The position numbers were made by a program, and so were the translations under genes. The notes under the pieces were generated by a model. It did no database searches. It was not told where the DNA came from and saw only the letters and a program-made list of their open reading frames with translations. 64,000 nt of DNA from Nitrogeniibacter aestuarii (GTDB taxonomy: Bacteria; Pseudomonadota; Gammaproteobacteria; Burkholderiales; Rhodocyclaceae). Shown in pieces: positions 8,659-17,924 of the stretch. Within the stretch, counting starts at the first letter, position 1, and every line of letters begins with the position of its first letter. The DNA is taken from NCBI RefSeq assembly GCF_017309585.1, contig NZ_CP071321.1:2790001-2854000 (forward strand), read 5' to 3'.

Positions 8659-9291
8659 TCAGCCGAAGAGTTCGATATCACCGGAGACCGGCTCAGCCGT
8701 GAGGCGATCCGCGTATTCGCGCTCGCGCTCGATCACGGTGTTGTTGCGGGTATGCATCATCTTCTTGAGCATGACGCGCCCGTCTTTGGGGAAATAGTAG
8801 ACCTTGCGCGGATACACATCGAGCAGGTCCTCTGCCACCACCGGAATGCGCTCGTTCTGGAGATACTCCCTCACGAACGCCACATTGCGCTTGCCGACAT
8901 CACTGCCGGCCAGCGAGGCCATCACGCGGCCGCCGCCGAAGATTTTCGCCTCCAGACGCTCGCGCCGTGCCCCGCTCTTGAGCAGGTGGTTGATCAGCAC
9001 TTCCATGGCATAAGCACCATAACGGGCCGATGGCGAGAAAGTGTCGTCCTTGGTACCGGTGTCGGGGAGCATGAAATGATTCATGCCACCGACGCCCAGC
9101 TTTCGATCGCGGATACAGGCGGAGACGCATGAGCCCAGCACCGTCACCAGCACCATGTCGGTTTCGGAGACGAAATACTCACCCGGCAACACCTTGACCG
9201 CGTCGCTATCGAATGTGCGATCGAAGTAGCGATTGGTCGCCAGATGCTCGGCGTAGGCTGGATCGTGACTAACGGGCATCGGAGAGCTCAT
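8659..9291 (-). CDS. cheD: MCP glutamine deamidase CheD
   Basis: About 210 aa. Contains VTVLGSCVSACIRD, holding the catalytic Cys of the CheD family, and the downstream GGMNHFMLP with the catalytic His. It deamidates receptor glutamines. The start is ambiguous: ATGs at 9291 and 9279 both lie inside the end of cheR, and I take 9291 because GGGA lies upstream. The protein ends in PVSGDIELFG, nearly identical to the SGDIELF tail of the MCP-like protein at 15491-16684. Confidence 0.92.
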   Translation of the reverse strand: MSSPMPVSHDPAYAEHLATNRYFDRTFDSDAVKVLPGEYFVSETDMVLVTVLGSCVSACIRDRKLGVGGMNHFMLPDTGTKDDTFSPSARYGAYAMEVLINHLLKSGARRERLEAKIFGGGRVMASLAGSDVGKRNVAFVREYLQNERIPVVAEDLLDVYPRKVYYFPKDGRVMLKKMMHTRNNTVIEREREYADRLTAEPVSGDIELFG

Positions 9292-10123
9292 ACACGGTAC
9301 GTCCCAACGAGCGGAACACGTCTGCCGCATGCAGGAAACTCTCCGAATGACCGGCGAACATCAAGCCCTCTTTGCGCAGCAAAGGTGCGAAACGCTTGAG
9401 GATCTGATACTGCGTCGGCTTGTCGAAGTAGATCATGACGTTGCGGCAGAAAATGTAGTCCAGAGGCCCCTGGATGGGGTATCGGGCATCGAGCAGGTTG
9501 ATCCGGCGGAAGCGCAGCAGTTCCTGCAGCTCGGGCCGGATGCGGACCTGGCCCGCCTGGGCGCCCGTGCCCTTGAGGAAGTACTTGCGTACCCGCTCGG
9601 GCGACAGGCGCTCGACACGGTCTTCACGAAACACACCGGCTTCAGCCTGGGCCAGCACATTGGTATCAATGTCGCTGGCCAGGATCTGCACCGGCGGCGT
9701 CAGGCTATTGAAGGCTTCGCATGCCGTGATCGCCAGCGAGTACGGCTCCTCCCCGGTGGAGGCCGCCGTGCACCAGATCTTGATCGGTCGATTGACCTTG
9801 GCCGCCTTGAGTTTCTCGGCCAGGATCTCGAAATGATGCGGCTCGCGGAAGAACGACGTGAGGTTGGTCGTCAGCGAATTGGTGAAGGTTTCCCATTCAG
9901 CATGATCGTTGTCGAGCAGCTTCAGGTAGCCGGAGAAGGTCTTTTCGCCGACCGCCCGCAGGCGGCGAGCCAGTCGGCTATAGACCATGTCTTTCTTGGC
10001 CGGCGACAGCGAGATGCCTGCATGCTTGTAGATCAGCTGGCGGACCTTCTCGAAGTCGTCGGCGGTAAAGTGAAACTCCCGGTCATTGATGGCGGGGCCC
10101 GAAGGCACGCGACTCACATCCAT
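9269..10123 (-). CDS. cheR: Chemotaxis protein methyltransferase CheR
   Basis: 284 aa SAM-dependent enzyme methylating MCP glutamates. The N-terminal helical domain (FEKVRQLIYKHAGISLSPAK) is followed by the Rossmann domain with TSFFREPHHF, WCTAASTGEEPYSLA and IFCRNVMIYFD, all typical of CheR. The ATG at 10123 has AGGAG 10 bases before it; an upstream ATG at 10159 (MTSTVRD) is possible but has no site. The 3' end overlaps cheD by about 23 bases, suggesting translational coupling. The MCP encoded just upstream ends in a CheR-docking pentapeptide. Confidence 0.95.
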   Translation of the reverse strand: MDVSRVPSGPAINDREFHFTADDFEKVRQLIYKHAGISLSPAKKDMVYSRLARRLRAVGEKTFSGYLKLLDNDHAEWETFTNSLTTNLTSFFREPHHFEILAEKLKAAKVNRPIKIWCTAASTGEEPYSLAITACEAFNSLTPPVQILASDIDTNVLAQAEAGVFREDRVERLSPERVRKYFLKGTGAQAGQVRIRPELQELLRFRRINLLDARYPIQGPLDYIFCRNVMIYFDKPTQYQILKRFAPLLRKEGLMFAGHSESFLHAADVFRSLGRTVYELSDAR

Positions 10124-10161
10124 GTTGTCAGCTCTCCTGTCACGCACCGTGCTTGTCATGC

Positions 10162-12039
10162 TTAGAACTCTTCCCACTCGTCAGACGAGCTGCTCGCGGC
10201 ACGCTTGACCTTGGGCACCGGCGCACCGCGCTCCTGACGGGCCGTGCGGGCCGGCAGGCGGGACACCTTGGCTGAGGCGCGTGCGGCCGGCGCTGCGAAA
10301 CCACCCGCGTCGTCCTCGTCACCGCCCAGGCGGAACATGGCCACCGTCTGTGCCAGGGTGCTGGCCTGATCCTGGAGGGATTCGGCGGCAGCGGCAGCCT
10401 CCTCGACCAGCGCGGCGTTCTGCTGGGTCACTTCGTCCATCTGAGTGATGGCGATATTGACCTGTTCGATACCGCTGGACTGCTCGACCGAAGCGTTGGC
10501 GATCTCGGCCATGATCTCGGTGACCTTGCGCACCGAGGACACCACCTGATCCATGGTGTCACCAGCCTTGTTGACCAGTTCGGACCCGGAGTTGACCTTA
10601 TCGACAGAGTCGGAGATCAGTTCCTTGATTTCCTTGGCGGCCGAGGCACTGCGCTGCGCGAGGTTGCGCACTTCGGAGGCCACCACCGCGAAACCGCGAC
10701 CCTGCTCGCCGGCACGCGCGGCTTCCACCGCAGCGTTCAGCGCCAGGATGTTGGTCTGGAAAGCGATGCCGTCGATGACACCGATGATGTCGGCAATCTT
10801 CTTGGACGACTCGGAGATCTTGCTCATGGTGTCGACCACCTGGCTCACCACGTCGCCACCCTTGGTCGCCACATCGGAAGCACCGGCCGCCAGTTCGTTG
10901 GCCTGCTTGGCGTTCTCGGTGTTCTGACGCACGGTTGAGGTCAGCTCTTCCATCGAAGAGGCGGTCTCTTCCAGGCTGGACGCCTGGTTCTCGGTGCGGC
11001 CGGACAAATCGGCGTTACCCTGGGCGATCTCCTGCGAGGCGGTGCTGATGGCGCCAGTGGCTTCCTTCACACGGCCCACCACGTCGACCATGATGTCGAC
11101 CAGTGAATTGACGCCGGCGCACAGGGCCTCGATAGAGCCATCCTTGCCGTCGAGCGGCACGCGTTGGGTCAGGTCGCCTTCCTGGGCAGCCGCGACCACG
11201 ACGCCCGTCTGGGCAACCGCTTCTTCCATGGCCCGGGCGGCACGCACCTGGGCGGTCACGTCGGTAGCATATTTCACCACCTTGAAGGGCTTGCCGTTCA
11301 TGTCCATGATCGGGTTGTAGCTGGCCTGAATCCAGATCTCTTCACCCGTCTTGGTCACACGCATGTATTGCCCGGCATCGTATTCGCCGCGCCCCAGCTT
11401 TTCCCAGAACGCGCGGTACTCGGCGCTCTTGCGGTGATCGGGATCGACAAAGATGCTGTGGTGCTTGCCGCGCACTTCATCCAGGGTGTAGCCGACGGCA
11501 TTCAGGAAATTGTCGTTGGCGTAGCGAATGGTGCCGTCAAGTTCGAATTCGATGACGGCCTGTGCCTTGCTGATGGCCGCGAGTTGGCCTTCGAAATCAG
11601 CGAACTTGAGCTTCTGCTCCGAAATGTCCGTGGCCCACTTGACCACGCGAACAACCTTGCCGTCATGGTCGAAGATGGGGTTGTAGCTGGCCTGGATCCA
11701 GATCTCCTTGCCGCCCTTGCCGATCCGCTTGTACTGGCGGGCATCGAATTCGCCGCGAGCCAGTTTGGCCCAAAACGCGACATAGTCCGGCGAACTGGCC
11801 TCGACCGGATCGACAAACATCCGGTGATGCTGGCCCTTGATTTCGTCAAGGCGATACCCGAGGGCATTCAGGAAGTTGTCGTTGGCCGTGATGATGGTGC
11901 CGTTGGGCTCGAACTCGATCATGGCCTGAGAGCGGCTGATCGCCTCGGTCAGCGACTTGAGATATTCAAGCTCCGCCGACGTCGACTTGTTTTTGGCCAC
12001 TGCCACCGAATCCGATGCCTTGTTTTCGCTATCGCTCAT
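10162..12039 (-). CDS. Soluble PAS-PAS methyl-accepting chemotaxis protein
   Basis: 625 aa, no membrane segment. Two similar PAS domains (about 30-150 and 152-272; both have AxDNFLNAxGY-type cores and EIWIQASYNPI) precede a short HAMP-like linker and the signalling hairpin, with QTNILALNAAVEAARAGEQG at the tip. The PAS domains resemble the Aer/BdlA class that binds heme or FAD, so energy or redox sensing is likely (inference). The C-terminus is Arg/Ala-rich and ends DEWEEF, matching the aromatic-x-x-aromatic pentapeptide that tethers CheR and CheB in enteric receptors. It is encoded between cheW and cheR. Confidence 0.92.
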   Translation of the reverse strand: MSDSENKASDSVAVAKNKSTSAELEYLKSLTEAISRSQAMIEFEPNGTIITANDNFLNALGYRLDEIKGQHHRMFVDPVEASSPDYVAFWAKLARGEFDARQYKRIGKGGKEIWIQASYNPIFDHDGKVVRVVKWATDISEQKLKFADFEGQLAAISKAQAVIEFELDGTIRYANDNFLNAVGYTLDEVRGKHHSIFVDPDHRKSAEYRAFWEKLGRGEYDAGQYMRVTKTGEEIWIQASYNPIMDMNGKPFKVVKYATDVTAQVRAARAMEEAVAQTGVVVAAAQEGDLTQRVPLDGKDGSIEALCAGVNSLVDIMVDVVGRVKEATGAISTASQEIAQGNADLSGRTENQASSLEETASSMEELTSTVRQNTENAKQANELAAGASDVATKGGDVVSQVVDTMSKISESSKKIADIIGVIDGIAFQTNILALNAAVEAARAGEQGRGFAVVASEVRNLAQRSASAAKEIKELISDSVDKVNSGSELVNKAGDTMDQVVSSVRKVTEIMAEIANASVEQSSGIEQVNIAITQMDEVTQQNAALVEEAAAAAESLQDQASTLAQTVAMFRLGGDEDDAGGFAAPAARASAKVSRLPARTARQERGAPVPKVKRAASSSSDEWEEF

Positions 12040-12122
12040 TTTGAACTCCTTGTTCTGTCTCCCTGGCAGGACGTTTGCCCAGGGTCAATGATGTTGAGAT
12101 ACTCGGTTTATTGACGCCGGGA

Positions 12123-12644
12123 CTACTGAATCGGTGCGTCGGTCAGGCCCATCTGCGGGCTGAGCAACAGGCGCTCGATGTCGATCAGGATCAGCATGCG
12201 TTCGTCTGCGGTGCCGATGCCCTTGATGTGATCGCTCTCCATGGCCGAGCTGAACTGCGGTGCCGGCTTGATCTGCTCGGAATCGAGCATGATCACGTCC
12301 GAGACGCTGTCGACCACGATGCCGATGACACGCTCACCCACACTGAGGATGATCACCACGGTGAATTCACTGTAGGTGACTTCCTCGAGCTTGAACTTGA
12401 TGCGCAGATCGACGATCGGCACGATGGTGCCGCGCAGATTGATCACACCCTTGATGTACGGGGGGGTATTCGCGATTCGCGTGACCGCGTCGTATCCCCG
12501 GATTTCCTGCACACGCAGGATATCGATGGCGTATTCCTCTTCACCGAGGGTGAAGGTCAGGAATTCCTGCGCACCGACGCTTTCCTCCGCGCCTTCGACC
12601 CGCGCGACTGAATTCGACGCGTTCAATTGTTGCAACATGGTCAC
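12123..12644 (-). CDS. cheW: Chemotaxis coupling protein CheW
   Basis: 173 aa CheW domain with EFLTFTLGEEEYAIDILRVQEIRG in the first sheet (start near residue 26), INLRGTIVPIVDLR and VDSVSDVI. It couples MCPs to CheA. The ATG at 12644 (MTMLQQ) or the one two codons later are both near AGGAGCG. It lies between cheA and the PAS MCP gene, with gaps of 89 and 83 bases. Confidence 0.95.
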   Translation of the reverse strand: MTMLQQLNASNSVARVEGAEESVGAQEFLTFTLGEEEYAIDILRVQEIRGYDAVTRIANTPPYIKGVINLRGTIVPIVDLRIKFKLEEVTYSEFTVVIILSVGERVIGIVVDSVSDVIMLDSEQIKPAPQFSSAMESDHIKGIGTADERMLILIDIERLLLSPQMGLTDAPIQ

Positions 12645-12733
12645 GCTCCTTTTGTCCTTCCGTTTGTTGCTCGCTGCGCTATCTTTATCGGCAGCAAATC
12701 AACATCTTTAGCTTATTTAACATTTTTTTCGTT

Positions 12734-15046
12734 TCAAGCCGCGAGACTGACCGGCTCCTGGGCCAGGGCGATCACGCCGCCAACGTCGATGATCAGCGCC
12801 ACCGTGCCGTCACCCATGATGGTGGCACCCGAGATGCCCTGAACACGGCGGAAGTTGGCGTCCAGGCTCTTGATGACTACCTGGTGCTGACCGAGCAGCG
12901 AATCGACGAACAGGGCCGCCTTGTGGCCACTGGCCTCGACCACGATCATCAAACCCTTCATCAGATCGGTCTGGGCTTCGGTACAACCGAACACTTCATG
13001 CATGCGAATCACCGGCAGGTACTCGCCGCGCACCTGAATGACATGCCCCATGCCTGAGAGCGTCCGGATCTGAGCCGTTTCAGGCTGCAGGGATTCGACG
13101 ATGTAGTTCAGCGGCAGCACGTAGGTTTCACCCCCGACCTCCACCGACATGCCATCGAGGATCGCCAGGGTCAGCGGCAGGCGCACGGTCATGCGCGTGC
13201 CGATACCGGTCATCGATTCGATCTCGACACTGCCACCCATCTCGGCAATGTTCCGCTTGACCACGTCCATGCCCACACCGCGACCAGACACGTCGGTCAC
13301 CTTGTCGGCGGTGGAGAAGCCCGGTTCGAAGATCAGCTGCCAGACCTCGTTGTCGCTCATGGCGTCGGAGACCGGCAGACCGCGCTCCTTGGCCTTGGAC
13401 AGGATCTTGTCGCGGTTGAGGCCGGCGCCATCGTCGCCCACCTCGATAATGATGTAGCCGCTCTGATGAGAGGCATTGAGCGTGATCGTGCCCTGCTCCG
13501 ACTTGCCCGCCTCGCGACGACGCTCCGGGCTCTCGATACCGTGATCGAGACTGTTGCGGATCAGGTGGGTCAGCGGATCGGTGATGCGCTCGATCAGGCC
13601 CTTGTCCAGTTCGGTGCTCTCGCCGCTGACCTTCAGCTCGACCTGCTTGTTGAGCTTGCGGGAAACGTCGCGCACCACGCGCGGGAAGCGGGAGAAGACC
13701 ACGGAGATCGGCATCATGCGGATGGACATGACCGATTCCTGAAGATCGCGGGTGTTGCGCTCAAGCTGGCCCAGGCCCGCCATGAGGCGTTCGAACACCA
13801 CCGGATCGATATCGCTGGCCGACTGCTGCAGCATGGCCTGAGTGATCACCAGCTCGCCCACCAGGTTGATCATCTGATCGACCTTCTCGACGCTGACGCG
13901 GATGGAGCTGTCGCCACCACCCTTGCCACCGGCACGGGCCGGCGCGGCATCGGTCGACTTGGCCGCCAGTTTGGGTTTGGCCACTGCGGCGGCTTCGACG
14001 CCCTCGGGCTCACTGACCGCGGTCAATGACACGGGCTCGGACTGGGCAGCAGGCACCGCAACGGGCTGGAAGAAGCCGAAAGAACCGTCTTTGGCGTCGG
14101 CTTGCACTTCGGGGGCCTGCGGCGCTTCGGCACTTGCATCCTGCGCTTGAGGCACCTCGAACAGACCGAAGCCTTCCTCCTCGACAGCAGGAGCGACTGC
14201 TTCTGTCGGCGCAGGCTTGTCGTCGTCGGCAAAGAAACCGAAGCCTTCATCGGTTTCGGCAACCGCGGCGTCGGCGGCCGGGGCCTCATCGCCAAAGAAG
14301 CCATAGGCGTCGTCGGCGGATGCCGCTGGCGCTGCCGAATCGACCGGAAGGATCTCTTCGGCCAGATCGACTTCCATGGAATCGGTCACCGCCACGAAGC
14401 CGATGATGCCGGCCACGTCAGCAGGATCGGCCTCGGTGGCCAGGCGCAAATGCCAGCGATCGCCGACATTGGCCGGTTCGGTCACGTCAAGACGGCCCTT
14501 GCCACGCAGTTCATCCATCATCGCGTCGATGATCGAGCGATCCTTCTGAGCCCCACCATCGAGCACAAAGCTGATCTCGAGCACCGGTGTGGCGACCGTC
14601 GCGACGGGCGCCGATGTCACAGGCACTGCAGCGACCGGACTGAGCGCAAGCGCTTCCTCACCTTCGCACAAGGCTTCGAGGCGGGCGGAAACCTGTGCCG
14701 CAGCTTCTCGATCGGCTTCGTCCTCACCCCTGTGGGCACCCAGCAGGTTGCGCAACACGTCACCGGCCGACAGGCAGGCATCGACCATGTCGGAGGTCAG
14801 TGCCATCTCGTTCTTGCGGACCTTGTCCAGCATCGTTTCCATGACGTGCGTCACTTCCGTCATGTCATGGAACCCGAAGGTGCCGCTCGAGCCCTTGATG
14901 GAGTGCGCTGCACGGAAAATGGCGTTGAGGTCTTCGGGGTCAGGCGCATCGATGTCGACCGCCACGAGCAGGGACTCCATGTCCGCAAGATGCTCGTCCG
15001 TCTCTTCGAAAAAGACCTGGTAAAACTGGCTCATGTCGATCGTCAT
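12734..15046 (-). CDS. cheA: Chemotaxis histidine kinase CheA with GFGFF-repeat linker
   Basis: 770 aa complete CheA: HPt with the phospho-acceptor His48 in AAHSIKGSSGTFGF, a P2-like region, a long acidic linker, dimerisation helices, GHKL ATPase (HLIRNSLDHGIE, DDGAGLN, GRGVGMD) and a C-terminal CheW-like domain. The linker, about residues 240-325, contains four spaced copies of a short aromatic motif (AYGFFGDE, GFGFFADD, GFGLFEVP, SFGFFQPV) in otherwise low-complexity Ala/Asp/Pro sequence. Upstream is cheY and downstream cheW, the classical order. It is the kinase of the operon holding cheR, cheB and cheD. Confidence 0.96.
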   Translation of the reverse strand: MTIDMSQFYQVFFEETDEHLADMESLLVAVDIDAPDPEDLNAIFRAAHSIKGSSGTFGFHDMTEVTHVMETMLDKVRKNEMALTSDMVDACLSAGDVLRNLLGAHRGEDEADREAAAQVSARLEALCEGEEALALSPVAAVPVTSAPVATVATPVLEISFVLDGGAQKDRSIIDAMMDELRGKGRLDVTEPANVGDRWHLRLATEADPADVAGIIGFVAVTDSMEVDLAEEILPVDSAAPAASADDAYGFFGDEAPAADAAVAETDEGFGFFADDDKPAPTEAVAPAVEEEGFGLFEVPQAQDASAEAPQAPEVQADAKDGSFGFFQPVAVPAAQSEPVSLTAVSEPEGVEAAAVAKPKLAAKSTDAAPARAGGKGGGDSSIRVSVEKVDQMINLVGELVITQAMLQQSASDIDPVVFERLMAGLGQLERNTRDLQESVMSIRMMPISVVFSRFPRVVRDVSRKLNKQVELKVSGESTELDKGLIERITDPLTHLIRNSLDHGIESPERRREAGKSEQGTITLNASHQSGYIIIEVGDDGAGLNRDKILSKAKERGLPVSDAMSDNEVWQLIFEPGFSTADKVTDVSGRGVGMDVVKRNIAEMGGSVEIESMTGIGTRMTVRLPLTLAILDGMSVEVGGETYVLPLNYIVESLQPETAQIRTLSGMGHVIQVRGEYLPVIRMHEVFGCTEAQTDLMKGLMIVVEASGHKAALFVDSLLGQHQVVIKSLDANFRRVQGISGATIMGDGTVALIIDVGGVIALAQEPVSLAA

Positions 15047-15095
15047 GCCTGACTCCTGGGCGCCGTCGTACTTATTGATATGAATGCTTAGCGGC

Positions 15096-15461
15096 TTAGC
15101 CGATCACCTTCTTGACCACTTCGATCAATTTGTTCGGATCAAACGGCTTGACCAGCCAGCCGGTGGCACCGGCGGTGCGCCCCTGGGACTTCATGGCATC
15201 GGACGACTCGGTGGTGAGCATGAGGATGGGCACGCTGCGATAGCTGGGCATGCCGCGCAGGGACTTGATGAGCGTCAGCCCGTCCATGCGCGGCATGTTC
15301 TGGTCCGTCAGCACGAGGTTGAAGGCGCGGCCCTTGGCCTTGTCGAGGCCTTCCTGGCCATCGGCCGCTTCAATCACGTCGTAACCGGCGCTCTTGAGGG
15401 TGAATGACACCATCTGGCGGATGGAGGCAGAGTCATCAACTGCGAGAACGGTCTTGCCCAT
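15096..15461 (-). CDS. cheY: CheY-like single-domain response regulator
   Basis: 121 aa receiver with VLAVDDSASIRQM, acceptor Asp in VLTDQNMPRMDGL, LTTES and LVKPFDPNKL. It is closer to the CheY partners of cheY-cheA operons than to the motor-binding CheY at 2829-3230, since the DQNMPRMDG and GATGWLVKPF segments differ from that protein. It may serve as a phosphate sink for the adjacent CheA (inference). Gap to cheA is 49 bases. Confidence 0.92.
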   Translation of the reverse strand: MGKTVLAVDDSASIRQMVSFTLKSAGYDVIEAADGQEGLDKAKGRAFNLVLTDQNMPRMDGLTLIKSLRGMPSYRSVPILMLTTESSDAMKSQGRTAGATGWLVKPFDPNKLIEVVKKVIG

Positions 15462-15490
15462 GTTGGTCTTCCTTGTTTGGTTTGCGTGTC

Positions 15491-16684
15491 TCAGAACAAT
15501 TCGATATCGCCGCTATCGACGCTATCGGCCTGCTTGACCGGGTTGGTTTCGCCGAATGCAGCGAGTTCGTCGAGCTTGTGGGCCACCTGGCTCAGGCGCT
15601 CGGTCAGGTTTTCGAGGGTGTGATCGTTGTGCGGTCGCGAGGCTTCTCGCGCGATCTCGCCAACGTCCTTGACGGCTTCGCGCATGCGCGTGATGCGCTG
15701 CCCGGTGTGGCCGATCAACTGGGAAACGAGATCCTGGAACTGCAGCGCCGTCACCGCGCGCCCCACTTCCCGATCAACGATGTTGGCCTGGGAAGACAGC
15801 TCGCCAATGGCGTTCGCACGGTCGGTATTGAGTTTTTCGATCGAGCCCAGCACGGTTTCGACCTGATGCTTCGATTCCAGGGCAAAGTTCATGTCCTGGG
15901 AGGCCATGCGCTCGATGGCCGATTCGGTGTCCTTCACCGCCACCAGCATGGTGCCCATGGTCTTGGAAATCTGTTCGCTGAACTGGGTGGTGCGCATGGA
16001 CAGATCGCGCACTTCATCGGCCACCACGGCAAACCCGCGTCCGGCCTCACCCGCCCGCGCTGCCTCGATGGCCGCGTTCAGAGCCAGCAGGTTGGTCTGC
16101 TTGGCGATACTGCCGATCTCGTCGAGGATGCCTTCGACTTCATAGGCGCGACGGGCGATGTCGTCGGTCAGCTCCACCAGCTCCATGCCCAGCTTGCTGT
16201 TGCCGATGACGCTATCGACGATTTTCTGCATGGTGGCGGAGGTCGCCGTCACGAATTCGTCGAAATCCACCCCGTTGCCGTCGCCTTTGGACATGATCGA
16301 CATGGCGATTTCCCGCTGCCGGCCGGTCGAGCTGTTCATTCCGTTGAAGCTGCCCAGCAGCTCCTCGATGGCGTCCGAGAGCACCGAGAGGGCACGATTC
16401 GACTCTCCCTCGATGAATTCGAACTGGGTATTGAATTCGCGCACACACTCGCCAAACGCGTTGTCGAACTCGCTCTGATGCACGGGCGTGACGCGAATTG
16501 CTTCGGATGCGGGCGCGCTCTCGGTCTTGTTGCCGAACCAGAGCACGACAGCCCATCCCAGCGCGGTGGCCCCGGCAGCAAGAAACACCTGCCCACTCAG
16601 CCCTGGCGCCACAGACATGGCGCCGCCCACGATTGCGGTCCAGAAGGCACCACCAATGAGCTTTTTGACGGGTGTATTGAACAT
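15491..16684 (-). CDS. MCP-like membrane signalling protein with SGDIELF tail
   Basis: 397 aa. Two N-terminal hydrophobic stretches (about 8-30 and 33-50) with almost no periplasmic loop, a charged stretch, then a short MCP signalling domain with QTNLLALNAAIEAARAGEAG and VVADEVRDLS. It lacks a recognisable sensor domain and is shorter than usual receptors. The C-terminus ends DSGDIELF. It opens the cheY-cheA-cheW operon; a sigma-28-like element lies just upstream at 16731-16757. Possible role: an accessory array component rather than a ligand receptor (inference). Confidence 0.85.
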   Translation of the reverse strand: MFNTPVKKLIGGAFWTAIVGGAMSVAPGLSGQVFLAAGATALGWAVVLWFGNKTESAPASEAIRVTPVHQSEFDNAFGECVREFNTQFEFIEGESNRALSVLSDAIEELLGSFNGMNSSTGRQREIAMSIMSKGDGNGVDFDEFVTATSATMQKIVDSVIGNSKLGMELVELTDDIARRAYEVEGILDEIGSIAKQTNLLALNAAIEAARAGEAGRGFAVVADEVRDLSMRTTQFSEQISKTMGTMLVAVKDTESAIERMASQDMNFALESKHQVETVLGSIEKLNTDRANAIGELSSQANIVDREVGRAVTALQFQDLVSQLIGHTGQRITRMREAVKDVGEIAREASRPHNDHTLENLTERLSQVAHKLDELAAFGETNPVKQADSVDSGDIELF

Positions 16685-16730
16685 TGAACGAAGTTCTCTT
16701 GTGTGATTCCGATTGATACTTCTGGGCGAT

Positions 16731-16757
16731 ATAACGTCAATTACGACCTTGACTTTA
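16731..16757 (-). promoter_or_regulatory. Candidate sigma-28 promoter for the cheY-cheA operon
   Basis: On the minus strand TAAA, 15 bases, then GACGTTAT, against the FliA consensus TAAA-N15-GCCGATAA. It lies about 50 bases before the MCP-like start at 16684, in the only sizeable gap between motB and the che operon. Confidence 0.4.
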
Positions 16758-16804
16758 GAGCGACAAAGAACGTAAGGAAGTTCGGCAGCACTACCCTTAC
16801 GGAA

Positions 16805-17899
16805 TTACCTTTGCGAAGGCATCACGATGCGGGGTTTGAGCGGTTCACCCGTACCACGGGAGCGCTCTGGCGGCATCGGCAGAACAGGCTCGGCAGCAGG
16901 CGCCAGTGAGGGCGCGATCGACGGTCGCAGGCCATCGCGAATCTGAGTGGCGCTGATCGGCTGTTGCTGACCGACCTGAACGTTTCGTGGGGCCCCGATC
17001 AGGCCTTCCTCCGTGCGTTTGTTGAGCACGATGATGCTGATGCGACGATTGGTCGGATCAAGCGGATCGTCGGGTTTGAGCGGAATCATGTCGGCCAGAC
17101 CGACCACACGAATCACCTTGCCATCGTCGAGCCCGCCGGCCACCATTTCCCGCCGCGAGGCATTCGCACGATCGGCAGACAGCTCCCAGTTGGAGAAGCC
17201 CCGATCGCCGCCCGCGTACTGGCTCGCGTCAGTATGGCCCGAGAGACTGATCCGGTTATCAACGCTGTTGAGCGCCCGACCGATCGACTGCAGCAACTCC
17301 TTGGTGTAGGGCTGCAGACGCGCACTGGCCGAGGCAAACATGGGCCGGTTCTTTTCATCCACGATCTGGATGCGAAGCCCTTCGGTGGTCATGTCCATGA
17401 GCAACTGCTCGCGCATGGATCGCAAGGTGGAACTGGCTTCGATCAGCGCTTCGATCTGACCTTTCAGGTCGATCAGTTGGGCGCGCTCGCGCTGCTCGAA
17501 CTCGCCATTGGATTCCACCACCACGGCGTCGGTCGACTTGGACTGATCCGCCGGATCGCGCGCCGCATCCAGGTTGATGCTCTTGCGCCCCTCGACATCG
17601 CCGCGCTTGACCTGCCCCACCGAGCGGGTGAGGTCTTCCCCGCCCCCCTTGATGATGCTGGAACTGTCACCCGAGCCGGAGCCGCCTTCCATTGAAACCT
17701 TGAGGGGATTCTGGAAAAACTCGGCGATGCCTTCCATATCGCCCTGGGCCGTCGAGCCGAGCAGCCACATGAGCAGGAAGAAGGCCATCATGGCGGTCAC
17801 GAAGTCGGCGTAGGCGATCTTCCACGCCCCCCCGTGAGCGCCACCGCCGCCCTTCTTGATCTTCTTGACGACAATGGGTTGTTGGGTATCGTCACTCAT
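16805..17899 (-). CDS. motB: Flagellar stator protein MotB
   Basis: 364 aa. Cytoplasmic Lys/Gly-rich start, one membrane helix with the proton-binding Asp at residue 32 in AYADFVTAMMAFFLLMWLL, the plug/linker, then an OmpA-like peptidoglycan-binding domain (about 205-310; ISLSGHTDASQY, NWELSADRANASRREMV, DPTNRRISIIV). The C-terminal tail of about 55 residues is Pro-rich and extends beyond E. coli MotB. With MotA it forms the proton-driven stator. It starts 25 bases after motA. Confidence 0.96.
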   Translation of the reverse strand: MSDDTQQPIVVKKIKKGGGGAHGGAWKIAYADFVTAMMAFFLLMWLLGSTAQGDMEGIAEFFQNPLKVSMEGGSGSGDSSSIIKGGGEDLTRSVGQVKRGDVEGRKSINLDAARDPADQSKSTDAVVVESNGEFEQRERAQLIDLKGQIEALIEASSTLRSMREQLLMDMTTEGLRIQIVDEKNRPMFASASARLQPYTKELLQSIGRALNSVDNRISLSGHTDASQYAGGDRGFSNWELSADRANASRREMVAGGLDDGKVIRVVGLADMIPLKPDDPLDPTNRRISIIVLNKRTEEGLIGAPRNVQVGQQQPISATQIRDGLRPSIAPSLAPAAEPVLPMPPERSRGTGEPLKPRIVMPSQR

Positions 17900-17924
17900 G
17901 GTTACGTCCCGTCAGCCTCGCGCA

